From assembly GCA_020636375.1 (NCBI GenBank), contig JACJXZ010000019.1, positions 1 to 64,000 on the forward strand: a DNA stretch of 64,000 nt, in the 5' to 3' direction. Each line of letters begins with the position of its first letter. Position 1 is the stretch's first letter. Both the position numbers and the translations under genes were made by a program. Under the pieces are notes generated by a model that saw nothing but the letters and a program-made list of their open reading frames with translations, was not told where the DNA came from and did no database searches. This document shows positions 37,192-46,971 of the stretch, in pieces. The stretch comes from Lewinellaceae bacterium (GTDB lineage: Bacteria; Bacteroidota; Bacteroidia; Chitinophagales; Saprospiraceae).

Positions 37192-40117
37192 ATGCAACAA
37201 CAACTCCACGCCCTACAATCCTCCCTCGACGGAGAACTCCACTACGGCAGCCTCATGCGCCACCTCTACGCCACCGACGCCTCCGCCTACCGGGAGCTGC
37301 CGCTGGCCGTCGCCCTGCCCAAACACGCGGAAGACATCCGCCGGGTGATCCTCTTTGCCCGCGAGCACGGCCTGTCCGTTATCCCCCGGGCGGCGGGCAC
37401 TTCCCTGGCGGGGCAGTGCGTGGGCGACGGCATCGTGGTCGACATTTCCAAATACATGAACCGCATCCTGGAGGTGGACGCCCGGGAGGGCTGGGTGCGG
37501 GTGCAGCCCGGCGTCGTCCGCGACGAGCTCAACCTGTTCCTGAAAGATCACGGCCTGTTCTTCGGCCCCAATACCTCCACCGCCAACCGCGCCATGATCG
37601 GCGGCATGGTGGGCAATAACTCCTGCGGCACCACGTCCATCGTCTACGGCGCCACCCGCGACCATGTGCTGGAGCTGCAAACCATCCTCAGCGACGGCGA
37701 CAGCGCCACCTTCCACGCCCTAAGCCCGGAAGAGCTGGAGCAGAAACTACAGGGCGACAAGCTGGAAAACAAGGTCTACCGGCAGCTTTTCGAAGCGCTG
37801 AGCCGCCCGGAACAGCAGCAGTTGATCCGGGAGAACTACCCCAAAGCCAGCATCCACCGCCGCAATACGGGCTACGCCGTCGACGTGCTGCTGGACGGGC
37901 AGCCCTTCCGCCCGGAAGGCGAACCCTTCAACCTGTGCAAGCTGCTCGCCGGCTCGGAAGGCACCCTGGCTTTCACCACCGAGGTCAAACTGCATGTGGA
38001 CCCCTTGCCCAAGCCCAAAGACGTGGTCGTCTGCGCCCATTTCAACAGCATCGACGAATCTATGGAGGCCGTCCTGGTGGCCATGTCCTTCCGGCCCGAC
38101 GCCTGCGAGCTGATGGACAAGATCCTGATGGACCTGACCAAACACAACATCGAGCAGCGCAAAAACCGCTTCTTCGTAGAGGGCGACCCCGCCGCCGTCC
38201 TCATGGTGGAATTCCGGGGCGACACGACAGGAGAGGCCACCGAACAGGCAGAGGCTATGATCGCCGCTATGAGAAAGCAAGGCCTGGGTTACGCTTACCC
38301 CATCGTAGCGGCGCCGAAGACAAAGCAGGTGTGGGACCTGCGCAAGGCCGGCCTGGGCATTATGGGCAACATGGAAGGCGACCCCAAGCCGGTGGCCTGC
38401 ATCGAGGATACGGCGGTCGACATCCAGGACCTGCCCGCCTACATCCGCGAATTCACCCAGCTGATGGCGGGCTTTAAACAGCAGGCGGTTTACTATGCCC
38501 ACGCCGGCGCCGGCGAGCTCCACCTGCGGCCCATCCTCAACCTCAAGGAGGCCGAAGGGCAGCGCCTCTTTCACGACATCACCGAGGCCGTCGCCCGCCT
38601 GGTCAAAAAATACGACGGTTCTCTGAGCGGCGAGCACGGCGACGGCCGGGTGCGCGCCGAGTTCATCCCCCTGATGATCGGCGAGCAGAACTACGAACTG
38701 CTCAAAGCGGTCAAACGCACCTGGGACCCGCAGAACATCTTCAACCCCGGCAAGATCGTCGACGCGCCGCCCATGAACAGCTCCCTGCGCTACCAGGTAC
38801 TTACCAGGAGACTCCGGCGTTCGACACCGTTTTCGATTTCTCCCAAACCCAGGGCATCCTGCGCGCCGCGGAGAAGTGTAACGGCTCGGGCGACTGCCGC
38901 AAGCTCTCCTTGCTGGCGGCACCATGTGCCCCAGCTACCGCGCCACCCGCGACGAGAAGGACACCACCCGCGCCCGCGCCAACGCCCTGCGCGAGTTTCT
39001 GACCATGAACGTGAAGGAAAACCCCTTCAACCATCCCGAGATCCACGAGGCGATGGACCTCTGCCTGTCCTGCAAGGGCTGCACCGCCGAGTGCCCCTCC
39101 AACGTGGACATGGCGACCCTCAAGGCGGAGTTCCTGTACCAGTACTACAAATCGAACGGTATCCCCTTGCGCTCCCGTGCCTTCGCCAACTTCGGCAGGC
39201 TGAACGGGCTGGCATCCCTGGCGCCGGGCCTGAGCAACTTCTTTTTGAGCAATGCCTTTTTCAGCGGCCTCCTGAAGCGCTTCCTGAACGTCGCGCCCGA
39301 GCGCTCCTTACCCCTGCTCCACTCCACGACCCTCCGCCGCTGGTTTGCCCAAAACCGGGCGAAGCTGCTGCCCGCTACCGATCCGGTGGGCGCCGTGTGG
39401 TTCTTCTGCGACGAATTCACCAACTACAACGACACCGCCATCGGCATCAAGGCCATCGAACTGCTCAGCCGCCTGGGCTACGAGGTGCGGATGGCCGATC
39501 ACGAGGAGAGCGGCCGGGCTCACTTCTCGAAAGGGATGCTGACAGCCGCCCAGCGCATGGCACGGCGAAATGTGGAAATATTCAAAGACATCGTTACCGC
39601 CGATACGCCCCTGCTCGGCGTAGAGCCCTCCGCCATCCTCGGCTTCCGCGACGAGTATCCCCGCCTGGTGCGCCCGGAACAGCGCGAAGCCGCCAAAGCC
39701 CTGGGCCAGAACGCCCTGATGATGGAAGAGTTCCTGGCGCGCGAGATCGGGGCCGGCCGCATCCGGGCGGAGCAGTTCACTACCGAACCCCGGCACATCC
39801 TGCTGCACGGCCACTGCCACCAGAAGTCGCTGGCTAGCGTGGATGTCTCCGCCTTTGCCCTCAGTCTGCCCAAAAACTATACGGTGGAGGTGATTCCTTC
39901 CGGCTGCTGCGGCATGGCCGGCTCCTTCGGCTACGAGGCGGAGCACTACGAGGTGAGTATGAAGGTGGGGGAGGAGGTCTTGTTTCCGGCAGTGCGGAAG
40001 GCTTCAAAAGGGGCTATCATTGCGGCGCCGGGCACCAGCTGCCGCCATCAGATCCGGGATGGGGCGGGGCGGGAGGCGGTGCATCCGGTGGAGGTGTTGT
40101 GGGGGGCGTTGGGTTGA
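37192..40117 (+). CDS. FAD-linked oxidase fused to Fe-S/CCG module (GlcD/YdiJ/D-LDH type), two frameshifts
   Basis: About 970 residues when the frames are joined. The FAD-binding type 4 domain (about 20-240: PRAAGTSLAGQCVGDGIVVD, MIGGMVGNNSCGT) and an FAD-oxidase C domain follow the start, with GSLSGEHGDGRVRAEFI near its end. A ferredoxin-like part has CNGSGDCRK and CLSCKGCTAECPSNV, and a CCG cysteine domain has HGHCHQKSL and SGCCGMAGSFGY. It would oxidise a D-2-hydroxyacid (lactate, glycolate or 2-hydroxyglutarate) and pass electrons to the respiratory chain. Frame is lost near 38797 (after SSLRYQ) and restored near 38920, where one G seems missing before GGTMCPS. The piece between reads TPAFDTVFDFSQTQG. 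The two large ORFs are one gene. Confidence 0.88.
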
Positions 40118-40188
40118 TGAGACTTGGTAAGTTTTTTCAGCGGGGAACTGACCGGAAACTTGCCAGGCCTTGTTTCAGCCAAGAGCCT

Positions 40189-40800
40189 TTAGGTGTAAAG
40201 GGGAATGTCTATTTTTTGAACTTCTGGTTCAGAAATTGCTCCAAACTCGATCAGTGCCGCTCTGGCGGAAGTAAGCATCCTTTTTTTCCAACTGCCTTTT
40301 TGATGCAATGCATCTCCTTCTTCATTAAACCATCGAAGCGAAAAATGCCAGAAGTTTGAGCGTACAGGGGTATGCAGAACTTTGCATATAGCCGTGAAGC
40401 CGTCTTGCCCTTCCTTATCATATGGTATGGATAAGCCATTTAGCTTGTTGATAGGGAGGTAGATGGCTCCCAAGGTATCTACGTGCTCAAAATCATCGGG
40501 ATAAGATGGAGCCTCAATAGCTTCTCCTACAGGCCAAAGTTCTCTGGTGAAGTATTCTTTATTCTCTCCAATTATTCGCCAGAAGCGGTCTTCAGGCAAA
40601 AAAATCCCGATGAGGTTTGTGGAAAGGTCATGCAAATGTCCAGTTTGAAAGGATATATACTTTGGCTTTATGGTATGAGTAATTGGGTCAATAATATCAG
40701 TATCAGGAGTACCTCTTTGTAGGAAGAAAGAATCCAGTGCTTCAATATCAGAGATTAGGCGGTAGTTCGGCCGGGGCAGTAGTCGGTCCGGATAAACCAT
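40189..40800 (-). CDS. Unknown protein, last gene of the TIGR04255 operon
   Basis: 203 residues, starting MVYPDRLLPRPNYRLISDIE. No signal peptide or membrane segment is seen. Ordered strands alternate with aromatic-rich parts (PKYISFQTGHLHDLSTNLIG, FWRIIGENKEYF, IPYDKEGQDGFTAICKVL, NFWHFSLRWFNEEGD). It starts 9 bp after the preceding stop, so it is certainly co-transcribed and probably acts with the TIGR04255 protein. DNA is AT-rich compared with the core. I do not recognise a family. It could be an effector or an immunity-type partner, which is speculation. Confidence 0.7.
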   Translation of the reverse strand: MVYPDRLLPRPNYRLISDIEALDSFFLQRGTPDTDIIDPITHTIKPKYISFQTGHLHDLSTNLIGIFLPEDRFWRIIGENKEYFTRELWPVGEAIEAPSYPDDFEHVDTLGAIYLPINKLNGLSIPYDKEGQDGFTAICKVLHTPVRSNFWHFSLRWFNEEGDALHQKGSWKKRMLTSARAALIEFGAISEPEVQKIDIPLYT

Positions 40801-40809
40801 AAGTGCGAT

Positions 40810-41337
40810 CTACTTTTTAGCAAAGTATTGGATGTATTGATTTACAGCAGGATCGAATTCCCCACCATGAGCCAAAACGGGAACGCCCTTTCTGTAGATG
40901 TTAAAAACTACCTCCGTTTCCTCGTCAGGAGCGAAGTGTGCTTCCACATAAGCGTTTTCTTCTGCATAAAGGGCTGTGAAAAAAACTGTGGCATCAGGAG
41001 TGACATCAACTGATATCTTTTCAGGATTGGTAAGTAATATAAAGACAGCCAGTGAAACCGACCTTTTAAATACTTCCTTATGAGAAATACCTGAAAATGC
41101 AGATTGCCCTTGTTCCCAACGTTTCTTGAACAGCAGCGTCAATTGATCATATCTTCTTTGAAACTGGCGTAGAATGTCCTGATGAGCTATATCTGTAGAG
41201 AAACTTCCCGCCTGTAAGTATTCAGTAGTGTTGAATACAAACAATTCTCCCCTTGCCTCAGGCTCTGGAGATTGCTGAAAGAAGTATTCTAACCCTTCGG
41301 TTCCGGTTGGTGGCAGATCGGGAGTGATGGTTAGCAT
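40810..41337 (-). CDS. Unknown protein, middle gene of the TIGR04255 operon
   Basis: 175 residues. The N-terminal 60 residues are Pro/Glu-rich; a helical centre follows (ILRQFQRRYDQLTLLFKKRW) and then a beta-rich C-terminal half (KISVDVTPDATVFFTALY, AYVEAHFAPDEETEVVFNIY, VPVLAHGGEFD). The latter resembles a small sandwich domain. It begins 5 bp after the stop of the TIGR04255 gene. No catalytic motif is visible. Function is unknown; tight coupling suggests a fixed complex with its neighbours. Confidence 0.7.
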   Translation of the reverse strand: MLTITPDLPPTGTEGLEYFFQQSPEPEARGELFVFNTTEYLQAGSFSTDIAHQDILRQFQRRYDQLTLLFKKRWEQGQSAFSGISHKEVFKRSVSLAVFILLTNPEKISVDVTPDATVFFTALYAEENAYVEAHFAPDEETEVVFNIYRKGVPVLAHGGEFDPAVNQYIQYFAKK

Positions 41338-41342
41338 AACTA

Positions 41343-42083
41343 TTATTCGTATTCAGGGTTAAGGGTATCGAGAAACTCTTTTTTAAGGATGCGAACGAAA
41401 AAGTCTTTTTCAACGCTATGAAGCTGGTCAATGTGTTCGAAAAACTCTTCCATATTTGCCTGCTGAGAAGGCTCCCCAATTACATCGATATCAATGATAG
41501 AAAAGAAATCATCCTGATGTGGAGGGGTACGCTTTGCATTGTTAACCAGGTTCAGAACTACCCTCGCGCCATTCTCGATTAGTTCGGTTCTTACGGAAGT
41601 ATTGTGTGCGTGCTGGCCTGTAAAAGCAAAATTCAAGTCCATCCGTAGATGATCGAAGATAAGGATATTCTGAAATTCACTGATATATCGAATGCCAACT
41701 CTACTGAACCTTTTTATATATCCTGCTTTATTCAGTCTATCCAGTACTCTCTTTATTACTGGAAAATAGTCTTTCCATCCGGGATAGGCGTCAAGGGAGT
41801 TAAAGATGATGCGTTCTTCATGTACACGAATCTTTATCTTTTCGTCAGTGAAATCCAGGGCATTACTTCCGCCCAACTTCAGCTGTTGTTGTGGCCCCAG
41901 ATGGAGGACGCCCAATGGATTGATCTCCGAAAGTAGTTGAAAGTCGTCAACCAACTCTTTGTATAGTAATCCCTTCAGAATTTCATAAGGCAACTCCGCT
42001 TCGTAGCGCACTTCAACGATCGTATCCCGTAAGTAATCTGGCGTTATCTTCGCAAGAACCGGCATATTGCGGCTTTTTTGCAC
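41343..42083 (-). CDS. TIGR04255 family protein
   Basis: 246 residues. It has the family pattern: an N-terminal DTIVEVRYEAELPYEILKG strand-helix, IKIRVHEERIIFNSLDAYPG, WKDYFPVIKRVLDRLNKAG, and the conserved RVGIRYISEFQ, followed by a C-terminal EEFFEHIDQLHSVEKDFFV. This sporadically distributed family has no established biochemical role and often occurs in accessory or defence-rich regions. It is the second gene of the AT-rich minus-strand operon (54 bp after the HEAGH peptidase, 5 bp before the next gene). A start at MPVLAKITPDYL, six residues later, is equally possible. Confidence 0.8.
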   Translation of the reverse strand: MQKSRNMPVLAKITPDYLRDTIVEVRYEAELPYEILKGLLYKELVDDFQLLSEINPLGVLHLGPQQQLKLGGSNALDFTDEKIKIRVHEERIIFNSLDAYPGWKDYFPVIKRVLDRLNKAGYIKRFSRVGIRYISEFQNILIFDHLRMDLNFAFTGQHAHNTSVRTELIENGARVVLNLVNNAKRTPPHQDDFFSIIDIDVIGEPSQQANMEEFFEHIDQLHSVEKDFFVRILKKEFLDTLNPEYE

Positions 42084-42137
42084 TAATGTAACAAAATAAT
42101 GGAGTTAATGGGTGAATGTCAAGATATTGGGGTGCTC

Positions 42138-42881
42138 TTACCCGTATTTATTCAATCTAACCTGAAGGTCATATTCATCAACTTCTTCCATGATTTTCTG
42201 AGAAAGCCGGTTTAGCTCATCTCCACTAATAACTCGATTACCTTTTTGGTCAAGCTCCCGTTTCATTAGAAGGTCAGCCACCTGATGAATAGCTTCAGAT
42301 ACTTTTTCAGCGTTGAAAATCTCTTTTACTTCTGCAATTAAAAGGCCTAACAATTCAGAATGAGCTTTCTCCTTTTCTATACGGTCATCAATCTCCCGTC
42401 TTAAAATTAGCCCTAATAACTTTTGGGCATTCTTCCTATCTGGATGTTCGCCTTTCTCACTTCCAAAGCTGCTGATTGCTCTATCAGGGCGAACGAAACT
42501 AAATTCTGAAGCAAAGCCAGCAACTGAAAGGAAAACGTTGGCAACCGCCAATTTTGTATTCAATGAGTATGGATTAGGCCAAGAAAATAATCCATCAATG
42601 AACTGATTCCCGGAATCAGAGTCCGACCATCTACTATAAATTGGAAGCCCAACTCCTTCCACTTGACCAGAATGAGAATCTTCTGACACCCACATTGATT
42701 TCGGAGACGGAAAAAATAGCGATACTTCAATTGTAAAAGGAACTCTTCTCAATAGTGCATTCATTACAAAGTGCCCAGCTTCGTGATAGGCTAATTTTCT
42801 CAGCGTATCTATCTCAACCGTGTCGGATTTCTCAAACATATCGGTGAACTCGTATACATCATCGCCTTTTTCCTTTTTCAT
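42138..42881 (-). CDS. Stand-alone HEAGH metallopeptidase (M41-like)
   Basis: 247 residues. The zinc motif HEAGH lies at residues 33-37 in LRKLAYHEAGHFVMNALLRR, as in the FtsH (M41) protease domain, but the AAA module and membrane segments are absent. The later part (VANVFLSVAGFASEFSF, NAQKLLGLILRREIDDRIEKE) resembles the helical M41 part with the third ligand region near the AGFASEF stretch. A lone cytosolic M41-like protease in an island suggests a triggered effector or a regulator. It is the first gene of the minus operon, divergent from zorA with 211 bp between the starts. Loss of unfoldase would require another partner or self-folded substrates. Confidence 0.78.
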   Translation of the reverse strand: MKKEKGDDVYEFTDMFEKSDTVEIDTLRKLAYHEAGHFVMNALLRRVPFTIEVSLFFPSPKSMWVSEDSHSGQVEGVGLPIYSRWSDSDSGNQFIDGLFSWPNPYSLNTKLAVANVFLSVAGFASEFSFVRPDRAISSFGSEKGEHPDRKNAQKLLGLILRREIDDRIEKEKAHSELLGLLIAEVKEIFNAEKVSEAIHQVADLLMKRELDQKGNRVISGDELNRLSQKIMEEVDEYDLQVRLNKYG

Positions 42882-43092
42882 AGAAATTAGCTTTAAAAAA
42901 GGATTTAATCACGAAAATAACTCCAGTTTTTTAGACAGATGTCCAAATAGAATATGAAGCATCAAATATAAGAGATTGCATTTTCAAAACGGCCGTCGCT
43001 TATTTTTACTCCCTCATGAATGTAACATAAAGAATTGTTTTTCAGTAAAACTTTAGTACAAAATTGAGAAAACTACCAACATAATTATACCT
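42882..43092. promoter_or_regulatory. Divergent promoter region between HEAGH peptidase and zorA
   Basis: 211 bp of AT-rich DNA serve both operons. AT-rich runs such as aacataaagaattgttttt at about 43021-43039 may be part of the zorA promoter, but no clear TAnnTTTG box can be fixed on either strand. No operator palindrome is obvious. Confidence 0.4.
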
Positions 43093-44592
43093 ATGGAAAC
43101 AGGCGCTTTTCTCCGATGGCTTCCATATCTATTGATTGGAATATGGGGGCTCTTTTCGATAGTGTACCTCATTCGGGGCATTTTGAAGCCAGACAGGATC
43201 AACCCATTTTTACTGAGTGCTATCCCCTCAGTTTTCACAACTCTTGGAGTGCTCGGCACTTTCATCGGCATAGCAGTAGGATTGGAAAAGTTTGATGTCA
43301 ATAACATCGATGACAGCATACCTGCGCTTTTGGAAGGCATGAAAACTGCTTTTTACTCCTCTATCATCGGAATTGGGTTGTCTTTAATCTCTGCTCGCTT
43401 TGTGGAGTATCTTCAGAGAGTTTATTCTAAAAAACAACCTCAAAAAATTAGTGGTGAAGAGCAAGCCATTTATGAGCTTACCCTGGCGGTGGAGCGCCTG
43501 CAGAAACTGATCTCCAGCGACAGTGACGAAAGCCTCTCTACCCACCTTGTGAAAATGCGGCAAGCCATTAGGGATGAGAGTAAAGCCATTGCCGGCCAAA
43601 TTGCTGCGGTGGAGCAAAGCCTGGGTGGAGATGGGGATACTAGCCTCCTTTCGCAAACCATCTTATTTAGGAATGATAACCATGAGCAACTACTGAAACT
43701 TAAGCAAAGTGTTGAACAATTGGGTGAAGCTGTAAATGCTCCGGCATACGTAACCCGGCAAATGGAGTTGTTACAGGAGTTCAGTAACCGCCAGAACAAT
43801 GCAGAGGCGGGAAAGGCAGAAATGTACCGGCAGATATTCACTCAGCTAAAAAACAACAACCTCTTCATCCAGGAAGAGCTGGATAAATTTGGGGACCTCT
43901 TGGCAAAGAATAATACTGAGGCATTGGTCCAGGCTATCGAAAATGTTATCGGCGGATTCAATGAACGGTTGAATGAGCTTCTGGAACGCCTCGTAAAGGA
44001 GAACTTTGAACAGCTCAACAACAGTGTTCAGCAGCTCAATACCTGGCAGATGGAAAATAAAGAAATGGTAGAGAAGTTGGTGACACAGTTCCATAAGGTG
44101 TCGGAAGATTTTTCTACTTCTTCAAGTGCTATCAAAGATATTTCCGCTTCTACAAAGCAGTTGGTTGATGACGATGGGCGGCTTTCCAAGCTCATTCAAG
44201 AGCTTGAAAAGGTAATGACAGAAGAAACAAAATTCCGCCAGAGCATTGAGCAGTTACATCGGGTGACCAGTTCCTATGAGTCCACCTGGGATAAAGCAAA
44301 TCAATGGATGGAAAAACACCAAGGGTTTATAGAATCTGTTGAAGAACTAATCGAAAGCCTACGGGAGATCGAAGCACTACGCAATCAAACGAAAGGGTTC
44401 TTCAATGACATCAAGGAGCAGCTTTCCGAATCAGTGAGGATCTTACAAGGGGGAAATGAGAAGCTACTGGAAGAGGTAAATACGCTGAACAATGCCTTTT
44501 ATGAGAGGCTGGACCAAAGCTTTCACAGCCTCGATAAAATCCTTCAATCAATGGTAATGGGATATGCTAACCGCCTCAAAGCTGTTAACTGA
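43093..44592 (+). CDS. zorA: ZorA, MotA/TolQ-like motor protein of a Zorya system
   Basis: 499 residues. Three membrane segments lie at about 10-32, 38-63 and 90-110. The MotA/TolQ/ExbB core reads PSVFTTLGVLGTFIGIAVGL, then NIDDSIPALLEGMKTAFYSS, IIGIGLSLISARF, which matches the ZorA family closely. A cytoplasmic tail of about 380 residues follows, predicted coiled coil with many Gln, Asn and Glu (LNNSVQQLNTWQMENKEMVE). Known Zorya systems use such a tail to signal phage invasion from the ZorA5B2 proton-driven motor to cytoplasmic effectors. The stop overlaps the zorB start by one base, so the genes are translationally coupled. GC content is lower than in the core genes. Confidence 0.9.
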   Translation: METGAFLRWLPYLLIGIWGLFSIVYLIRGILKPDRINPFLLSAIPSVFTTLGVLGTFIGIAVGLEKFDVNNIDDSIPALLEGMKTAFYSSIIGIGLSLISARFVEYLQRVYSKKQPQKISGEEQAIYELTLAVERLQKLISSDSDESLSTHLVKMRQAIRDESKAIAGQIAAVEQSLGGDGDTSLLSQTILFRNDNHEQLLKLKQSVEQLGEAVNAPAYVTRQMELLQEFSNRQNNAEAGKAEMYRQIFTQLKNNNLFIQEELDKFGDLLAKNNTEALVQAIENVIGGFNERLNELLERLVKENFEQLNNSVQQLNTWQMENKEMVEKLVTQFHKVSEDFSTSSSAIKDISASTKQLVDDDGRLSKLIQELEKVMTEETKFRQSIEQLHRVTSSYESTWDKANQWMEKHQGFIESVEELIESLREIEALRNQTKGFFNDIKEQLSESVRILQGGNEKLLEEVNTLNNAFYERLDQSFHSLDKILQSMVMGYANRLKAVN

Positions 44593-45302
44593 TGTTCAAT
44601 AATCACGAAAATTACTGGGTCTCCCTCTCCGATATAATGACCGGGCTGATGGTGATCTTCATGTTCATAGCCATCAGCTATATCCTGCAGGTCCAACGAC
44701 AGCAGCAGAGTGTTGATGACCTTCTCAAGGATTACAGTAAGACAGTTGAAAAACTGTACGAGGAACTTAAAGTAGAATTCGAAGAAGACTTTACGGAAGA
44801 AAATTGGAACGCCAAACTGGAAGATGACCTGTCCATCCGCTTTCTCAACGAGCGGGTGCTTTTCTACGAGGGAGACGCTAGGGTGCGCACCCGTTTTCGG
44901 GCTATCCTCGATGATTTCTTCCCCCGTTACATCAATATTTTGCTCAAGCCGGAATACAGGAATAAGATTGCCGAAGTCCGGATCGAAGGCCATACCAATT
45001 CCAGAGGCGGTTACATGGATAACCTCCGCTTATCGCAGGAACGTACCTCTAATGTATTAGGCTATATTTTCTTCGATAACGATAGTGCTTTTTCCAACCT
45101 TCCGGAGAAAAATAAAGAGCTGGTTAAATTTTGGTTTACTGCGAATGGGTTTTCCTCCGGGCGGACAATAGATGATTCCGGGAAGTTGACGCTATACTCC
45201 GGAAAGGAAGAAGATTTCACTACCTCCCGCAGAGTGGAATTCCGCATTGTGATGAAAACAGATGAGTTGGTTCAGAATATTATGGCACAAAAAAAGGAAT
45301 GA
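44592..45302 (+). CDS. zorB: ZorB, MotB/OmpA-like stator protein of a Zorya system
   Basis: 236 residues: a single N-terminal membrane segment (WVSLSDIMTGLMVIFMFIAI) with Asp14 at the place of the proton-carrying Asp of MotB-type proteins. A periplasmic linker (residues about 40-110) and an OmpA-like peptidoglycan-binding domain (VRIEGHTNSRGGYMDNLRLS, SQERTSNVLGYIF, TTSRRVEFRIVMKT) follow. It would anchor the motor to the cell wall. It overlaps zorA by one base and its stop overlaps the HNH gene start as ATGA, so the three genes form a coupled operon. Confidence 0.9.
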   Translation: MFNNHENYWVSLSDIMTGLMVIFMFIAISYILQVQRQQQSVDDLLKDYSKTVEKLYEELKVEFEEDFTEENWNAKLEDDLSIRFLNERVLFYEGDARVRTRFRAILDDFFPRYINILLKPEYRNKIAEVRIEGHTNSRGGYMDNLRLSQERTSNVLGYIFFDNDSAFSNLPEKNKELVKFWFTANGFSSGRTIDDSGKLTLYSGKEEDFTTSRRVEFRIVMKTDELVQNIMAQKKE

Positions 45303-46141
45303 GTATGGAACTGTATGCTTTTTCCAGCCTGAAAGAACAAGTCAAAAAAACATTCAACGTCGACCCCGACAAAGTCGAATCCACCTTTGAATTCAAGCGG
45401 ATCAAGAGGCAGCTAAAGCAAAAAGACATCAAATACAAGGTGGCTTTTGAGCGCGATGGGGAGCAAGGCATATTTTACGAGGAGGATGGAGTGTATTATA
45501 AAGGCTTTTTATACATCCCGGTGTTCAACCAAAGGGCTGCAGCAGAAAAAGGGTGGAACACATTACCAACCTTCCACATTGCAAAGTGCCAAACGATCAT
45601 AAACCAAATGAAAAGGGATAATTTTCATGGCCACTATGTCTTCGAAAATACGATCGTTTTCATGAAAGACATTGATGGAATAGAAAAGGATCTTCGCTCA
45701 TGTAAAAATTGTGGCCGGGAAACAGGCCTTTCATCAATGCACACTACCGAATATTATAACAACTTCATAAAGAATGATGAGACCCCTGGAAACCTGAAAG
45801 CCAATGACCTGCCAAAAGAATATGAAACCAATCTTTGGGGCTACACTCCGGATTGGTACGAAAAAAGCCAGGAATACCGGCAAAAGAAAAAGTTTACTTG
45901 TGAGTCCTGCGGCATCCGTCTTGACGGCGCCAATGGCTGGTACCTGGACACGCACCATATCAGTGGAAGAAAAACGAACAACAGCCCCCGTAATCTCAAA
46001 TGTTTATGTGTACTGTGCCATGCCAATGTGGATGAAGTGCACCAGAGAAACTTTAGTACAGGCCGAAATAAGCAAAGGCTGGAGGAATTCGTACAGCGTT
46101 TTCGAAAGGAGCTCTCACGGTTGGGTAATCAATATATATGA
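45299..46141 (+). CDS. zorE: HNH endonuclease, ZorE-like effector
   Basis: 280 residues. The start overlaps the zorB stop (ATGA). The C-terminal third carries an HNH domain with two zinc-binding pairs: CESCGIRLDGANGWYLDTHH followed by ISGRKTNNSPRNLKCLCVLC. There is also an earlier pair (CKNCGRE). The N-terminal half is unrecognised (ELYAFSSLKEQVKKTFNVDP, FEFKRIKRQLKQKDIKYKVA). In type II Zorya the third gene, zorE, is an HNH nuclease, so position and domain both fit. The symbol is an assignment by context, not by alignment. In the known model ZorE nicks or cuts DNA once ZorAB signals. Confidence 0.78.
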   Translation: MSMELYAFSSLKEQVKKTFNVDPDKVESTFEFKRIKRQLKQKDIKYKVAFERDGEQGIFYEEDGVYYKGFLYIPVFNQRAAAEKGWNTLPTFHIAKCQTIINQMKRDNFHGHYVFENTIVFMKDIDGIEKDLRSCKNCGRETGLSSMHTTEYYNNFIKNDETPGNLKANDLPKEYETNLWGYTPDWYEKSQEYRQKKKFTCESCGIRLDGANGWYLDTHHISGRKTNNSPRNLKCLCVLCHANVDEVHQRNFSTGRNKQRLEEFVQRFRKELSRLGNQYI

Positions 46142-46227
46142 GCCAGGTATTTTGGGCATTCAGCAGATTCATTTCAGAATGACTTCCACTTGCAACAGTG
46201 AGAGTCAAATAGCACTTTTTATGAAGT

Positions 46228-46434
46228 TCAGCCTCCATAATCCGGCTCATCCTCCCCATAAGCCCTGTTTAAAGAAACGGAAGCCCCTTGCCGCCATTCT
46301 TCTATTTCTGATTCAGGGAAATCCTCATCAATATCAAGTAACTTGAGAACGCTTCGCAACACCCATTCCTCCTCCGTCTGCTTTATTTTTTCAATTATTT
46401 TCTCCCGGGCAATCTGGATATTCATTATCGCCAA
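46228..46434 (-). CDS. Small antitoxin-like protein
   Basis: 68 residues: MNIQIAREKIIEKIKQTEEE, then a helical segment with VLKLLDIDEDF and an acidic C-terminus ending in GG. Size, charge and helical N-terminus resemble small antitoxins of addiction modules, but no partner toxin gene is adjacent (46141-46228 is non-coding). It may be an orphan antitoxin at the border of the island. Another start two residues later is possible. Confidence 0.5.
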   Translation of the reverse strand: MAIMNIQIAREKIIEKIKQTEEEWVLRSVLKLLDIDEDFPESEIEEWRQGASVSLNRAYGEDEPDYGG

Positions 46435-46971
46435 ATTTTTTATTTCATTAAATTTACGCAGGAAATTGCAAATTCCCCTTCAATGAAGGAAGGAAAAAAG
46501 CAACATTCACGGATTTAACCCGCCACCTGGCTATTGGACGATTACGGGGTCTGATGAAAAAAACCTTTCCATATTTTTGAGGTGGTACAACCTGCCGGGT
46601 TTCGCGCAAGTTCCCATGTTGCTGAACCCGGCAGCGCCTGCCTACCTGCAGGCAATGCTGGCACAGCAGGCGGGCCTGGCAGTACGGCAGGCAGGTTTAT
46701 CGAAGACGCAACAGCATGGCTATCGCAATGCCGCTCTGGCGAAAACCGCCTCTTTTGCCGGAAAATAATGGCCAGGTCCTTATAAAAAACTATATTTTCG
46801 CCCCGCGCCCCCTTTTCATGAACCTGGAGAGGGGCGTGCAGACACAGGGCATACCCCCGGGCATCACGCTTCCGGGAAAGCCCCCCGTTCCGGCCGCGTC
46901 GTGGTTTCCGGCATTCCTGCCCGGCCCACACACCGCCGGAATGCCAGAAACCACAACAAAACAACCTAACC
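46435..46971. other. Intergenic stretch upstream of ftcD
   Basis: No gene is recognised. GC content changes from AT-rich to GC-rich at about 46560, marking the edge of the island. A clear promoter for ftcD is not seen. Confidence 0.4.
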
